Assembly (NCBI GenBank): GCA_949282265.1
Contig: CASDOZ010000004.1
Span: 62,001-126,000 of the forward strand
DNA from: an uncultured Bacteroidales bacterium
GTDB lineage: Bacteria; Bacteroidota; Bacteroidia; Bacteroidales; Paludibacteraceae
Reading direction: 5' to 3'
Length of the DNA: 64,000 nucleotides
Shown: piece by piece, positions 61,124 through 64,000 of the stretch
Layout: each line of letters opens with the position of its first letter
How positions within the stretch are numbered: position 1 is the first letter of the stretch
Position numbers and translations under genes: made by a program
The notes under the pieces: generated by a model
Databases searched by the model: none
Told to the model about the DNA's origin: nothing
What the model saw: the letters and a program-made list of their open reading frames with translations, nothing else

Positions 61124-63679
61124 ATGGTTGAGAACGATAGAATTATAAAGGTAAATATCGATGAGGAAATGAAATCTTCCTACATCGACTATTCCATGTC
61201 GGTAATTGTGTCGCGCGCGCTTCCTGATGTGCGTGATGGCTTTAAGCCGGTACATCGTCGTGTCCTCTTCGGAATGAATGAGTTGGGTAATACGTTCGAT
61301 AAGCCGACTAAAAAGTGTGCACGTATTGTTGGTGAGGTAATGGGTAAGTATCATCCGCATGGCGATTCGTCCATTTACGGAACTTTGGTCCGTTTGGCAC
61401 AGCCGTGGGCCATGCGTTATCCGTTGGTGGATGGTCAGGGAAACTTCGGTTCGGTCGATGGTGATAGCCCTGCTGCCATGCGTTATACGGAGGCGCGTCT
61501 GGCCCGTCTTGCCGAAGAAATGTTGCGCGACATAGAGAAAGACACGGTCGATATGCAACTGAACTTCGATGATACCTTGCGCGAGCCGGTCGTTTTGCCG
61601 ACACGAATACCGAACTTGCTGATGAACGGTTCGTCCGGTATTGCCGTCGGCATGGCAACAAACATGGCACCGCATAATTTGCGTGAAGTAGCTGATGGCA
61701 TCGTTGCATATATAGACAATCCGGAACTGGAAATATCGGAACTGATGAAATATATCAAAGCCCCCGATTTTCCGACAGGAGGAACCATTTACGGATATGC
61801 CGGTGTCAAGGAAGCCTTTGAAACGGGGCGCGGACGTATCGTAGTCCGCTCCAAAGTGGAGATAGAAACCGAACCGAACGGACGTGAACGTCTGGTTGTC
61901 TGCGAACTGCCATATCAGGTCATCAAATCGGATTTGGTTAAGAACATAGCCGCTTTGGTGAACGAAAAGAAAATTGACGGTATTTCAGATATATCCGACC
62001 AGTCAAAACGCGATGTGCGCATCGTAATCGATATTAAGAAAGATGCCAATGCGAGCGTAGTGTTGAACAAACTGTACAAATACACCGCCTTGCAGTCATC
62101 TTTCAGCGTCAATAACATTGCGTTGGTACATGGCCGTCCGCGCCTGCTGAATCTGAAAGATCTGGTACGTTATTTTGTGGAACATCGTCTGGATGTCGTA
62201 ACCCGCCGCAGCCAGTTCGAGCTGAAAGAGGCTGAAAAACGCGCTCATATTCTGGAAGGTCTGATTATCGCTGTTGACAATATTGACGAGGTTATCCGTC
62301 TTATCAGGGAATCCCGCACGGTTGAAGAATCGCGTGCACGCTTGATGGAGCGTTTCGACCTGTCGGAGGTGCAGGCCCGTGCGATTGTCGAGATGCGTTT
62401 GCGCCAATTGACGGGACTGGCAATCGATGACCTGCGGGCGGAATATGCTGAAATCTTGAAAACCATCGAATGGTTGAAGGAAGTATTGGAAAAAGTGGAG
62501 CTTCGCATGAACATCATCAAGGAAGAAATGCTGGAAATCAAGGAGAAATATGGGGACGAACGCAAAACGGAGATCGTTTATGCTTCGGAAGAATTCAATC
62601 CGGAAGATTTCTATTCCGATGATGACATGATTATCACCATTTCGCACATGGGTTATATCAAACGGACGGCTTTGACCGAGTTCCGCGCGCAGGGCCGTGG
62701 CGGAGTAGGCAGTAAGGGCGGCGACACGCGCGATGATGATTTCATTGAATACATTTATCCGGCGTCCATGCACAATACAATGCTGTTCTTTACCCAAAAA
62801 GGGCGTTGCTATTGGCTCAAAGTGTATGAAATACCGGAAGGTTCCAAGAATTCGAAAGGTCGTGCCATCCAGAATTTGCTGAATATTGATTCGGACGACA
62901 AAGTGAATGCTTTCATTCGTGTGAAAGGCTTGAACGACAAGGAATATATTGATTCCCACTATCTGATATTTGCGACCAAGCAAGGTATTATCAAGAAAAC
63001 ATCGTTGGAAGCCTACTCGCGTCCGCGCCAGAATGGTGTAAACGCCATCATTATCCGCGAGGATGACCAGGTAATCCAAGTCCGTCTGACGGATGGCGAT
63101 TCTGAAATCGTCATGGCTAATAAAAATGGCCGCGCCATTCGTTTCCATGAATCTAAAGTGCGGCCAATGGGACGTATGTCTACTGGTGTGCGTGGTATGC
63201 AATTGGATGAAGATGGACAGGATGAAGTGGTGGGCATGATTTGCATAGACAAGCAGGCTGCTGCCGAAAGCACAATCATGGTTGTTTCACAGCAAGGCTA
63301 CGGTAAACGCACCAAACTGGATGATGAAGATGGTGAACCGGTATATCGTGTAACGAACCGTGGAGGAAAAGGTGTGAAAACGCTGAATATAACGGATAAG
63401 ACTGGTAAACTGGTTGCCATTAAGAGCGTTACGGATGACAATGATTTGATGATTATCAATAAATCAGGTGTCGCCATTCGTCTGAAAGTTGCCAATATAC
63501 GTGTGATGGGACGTGCCACCCAAGGTGTCCGGCTTATCAATCTGGAAAAGCGTAACGATGAAATCGCTTCTGTATGCAAGGTAGCTTCCGAATCGGAGGA
63601 TGAAATGGCGGAAACTGCTGTCAACCAAGAAAATGTAGTAAATGAAGATATAATGGAAGAAACTCCAAAGCAAGAATAA
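61124..63679 (+). CDS. gyrA: DNA gyrase subunit A
   Basis: An 851-residue GyrA. The catalytic Tyr121 is in AAMRYTEARLARLA; the quinolone-resistance region reads HPHGDSSIYGTLVRLAQPW, with Ser82 at the E. coli Ser83 position (unmutated) and Gly86 where E. coli has Asp87, which I believe is usual in this phylum rather than a resistance change. The C-terminal domain holds the GyrA box QGRGGVGSKG (about residues 525-534) and beta-pinwheel repeats. The last 35 residues are acidic. A TPR protein gene follows 22 bases later, probably on the same transcript. Confidence 0.97.
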   Translation: MVENDRIIKVNIDEEMKSSYIDYSMSVIVSRALPDVRDGFKPVHRRVLFGMNELGNTFDKPTKKCARIVGEVMGKYHPHGDSSIYGTLVRLAQPWAMRYPLVDGQGNFGSVDGDSPAAMRYTEARLARLAEEMLRDIEKDTVDMQLNFDDTLREPVVLPTRIPNLLMNGSSGIAVGMATNMAPHNLREVADGIVAYIDNPELEISELMKYIKAPDFPTGGTIYGYAGVKEAFETGRGRIVVRSKVEIETEPNGRERLVVCELPYQVIKSDLVKNIAALVNEKKIDGISDISDQSKRDVRIVIDIKKDANASVVLNKLYKYTALQSSFSVNNIALVHGRPRLLNLKDLVRYFVEHRLDVVTRRSQFELKEAEKRAHILEGLIIAVDNIDEVIRLIRESRTVEESRARLMERFDLSEVQARAIVEMRLRQLTGLAIDDLRAEYAEILKTIEWLKEVLEKVELRMNIIKEEMLEIKEKYGDERKTEIVYASEEFNPEDFYSDDDMIITISHMGYIKRTALTEFRAQGRGGVGSKGGDTRDDDFIEYIYPASMHNTMLFFTQKGRCYWLKVYEIPEGSKNSKGRAIQNLLNIDSDDKVNAFIRVKGLNDKEYIDSHYLIFATKQGIIKKTSLEAYSRPRQNGVNAIIIREDDQVIQVRLTDGDSEIVMANKNGRAIRFHESKVRPMGRMSTGVRGMQLDEDGQDEVVGMICIDKQAAAESTIMVVSQQGYGKRTKLDDEDGEPVYRVTNRGGKGVKTLNITDKTGKLVAIKSVTDDNDLMIINKSGVAIRLKVANIRVMGRATQGVRLINLEKRNDEIASVCKVASESEDEMAETAVNQENVVNEDIMEETPKQE

Positions 63680-63701
63680 TCACAACTAAAAAACAGAATT
63701 T

Positions 63702-64000
63702 ATGAAAAAAGTAATTGTATTATTATCGATTGTGCTTGTGAGTGGCGCTATTTTCGCCCAGAAAGCAAATGTTTCAAAAGCTAAGAATAAAGCTTTGTCA
63801 ACAGAAAGCCCTGACTTTGCCGGAGCGCGCGAAGCTATCAAATTGGCTTTGGAAGACCCGACCACCAAAGATTTGGCAAATACGTGGTATGTAGCCGGTT
63901 TGATTGGTTATAAAGAATGCGAGTCGTTGTATTTTCAAGCTCAGATGGGTCAAAAGGTCGATGAAGCTGTGAAAGGCGAGGCCGTAATGGAATCCATTGG
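63702..64000 (+). CDS. Secreted TPR-like protein, 3' truncated by the window end
   Basis: An open frame from ATG 63702 to the window edge, 99 complete codons. It begins with a signal peptide (MKKVIVLLSIVLVSGAIFAQ), then a helix-rich segment (AREAIKLALEDP, LANTWYVAGLIGYKECESLYFQAQMG) with TPR spacing. Gene order gyrA followed by a secreted TPR protein is common in Bacteroidales. The rest of the protein and its role cannot be judged. Confidence 0.75.
   Translation, partial: MKKVIVLLSIVLVSGAIFAQKANVSKAKNKALSTESPDFAGAREAIKLALEDPTTKDLANTWYVAGLIGYKECESLYFQAQMGQKVDEAVKGEAVMESI

Noticed and set aside
61361-61420. Possible quinolone-resistance change in gyrA (Gly at the E. coli Asp87 position)
   Set aside because: I believe Gly is normal at this site in Bacteroidota, and the main resistance position holds the wild-type Ser.
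62096-63202. Long minus-strand frame under gyrA
   Set aside because: Shadow of gyrA; composition and lack of motifs argue against a gene.
1-64000. CRISPR arrays, tRNA/rRNA genes, insertion sequences, prophage or integration sites
   Set aside because: No regularly spaced repeats, transposase, integrase or phage structural genes and no cloverleaf sequences were recognised on either strand; by-eye search cannot exclude a single tRNA.

Overview
The window looks like the chromosome of a member of the order Bacteroidales (Bacteroidota). The evidence is the GH97 enzyme, secreted proteins with conserved Bacteroidota architectures, altronate-type hexuronate genes, the LptC/OMP/TPR cluster, very few Shine-Dalgarno sequences, and a recurring promoter of the form TTTG-N19-21-TAnnTTTG (the -33/-7 type of this phylum) in front of many genes on both strands. 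No tRNA, rRNA, CRISPR array, insertion sequence or prophage was seen. Genus and species cannot be decided from the sequence alone.

Layout. 0-2.7 kb: the end of a glycan-utilisation locus (a frameshifted fibronectin-III protein, then a GH97 glycosidase). 2.8-9.1 kb: fabG and bcp, then a leftward cluster hisG-coaX-outer membrane protein-TPR protein-lptC. 9.4-15 kb: a tiny acidic lipoprotein, an acyl-CoA ligase, a LutA-like protein, and a rightward set DUF2141/CPBP protease/membrane protein/winged helix. 15-23.6 kb: the malic enzyme fusion maeB, a ferredoxin-like DUF2148 protein with an MFS transporter, pyrH-frr, a surface-antigen OMP and rsgA. 23.6-29.2 kb: an AraC regulator facing a small protein and a carboxymuconolactone decarboxylase/cupin protein, an Lrp-type regulator, and a two-component system with its PepSY-like target. 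29.4-35.6 kb: a radical SAM protein, recQ, and the translation set rplM-rpsI-rpsB-tsf. 35.9-45.8 kb: a secreted protein, a DHOD-like flavoprotein, uxaB-uxaA behind a palindromic operator, trpB2 behind a tryptophan attenuator, folC and prmA. 45.9-51.7 kb: two large envelope proteins, tandem duplicated lipoproteins and an XRE regulator. 51.8-64 kb: panB, a sugar dehydratase-WecA-type transferase-ABC-F-RsmI string, dnaB, ispE, gyrA and a cut-off TPR protein.

The most interesting item is regulatory and was not visible as an ordinary gene. On the minus strand upstream of trpB2, a 21-codon leader peptide with three consecutive Trp codons plus a fourth lies between a consensus promoter and an intrinsic terminator. 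Part of its own coding sequence is complementary over 13 positions to the 5' arm of that terminator. This gives a complete ribosome-mediated attenuation switch for a stand-alone tryptophan synthase beta gene. A second regulatory find is a tandem 11-bp repeat in place of the -33 box of the PepSY-like gene. A matching site at the same phasing precedes the adjacent response regulator, which suggests target control plus autoregulation. A third is a perfect 18-bp palindrome just downstream of the uxaBA promoter.

Functional links: uxaB and uxaA convert tagaturonate to 2-keto-3-deoxygluconate. hisG leads an operon that otherwise serves coenzyme A synthesis and envelope biogenesis. rplM-rpsI-rpsB-tsf carries candidate RNA control elements in its 5' leader and between genes. 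The dehydratase and WecA-type transferase suggest polysaccharide or O-antigen-like synthesis on undecaprenyl phosphate.
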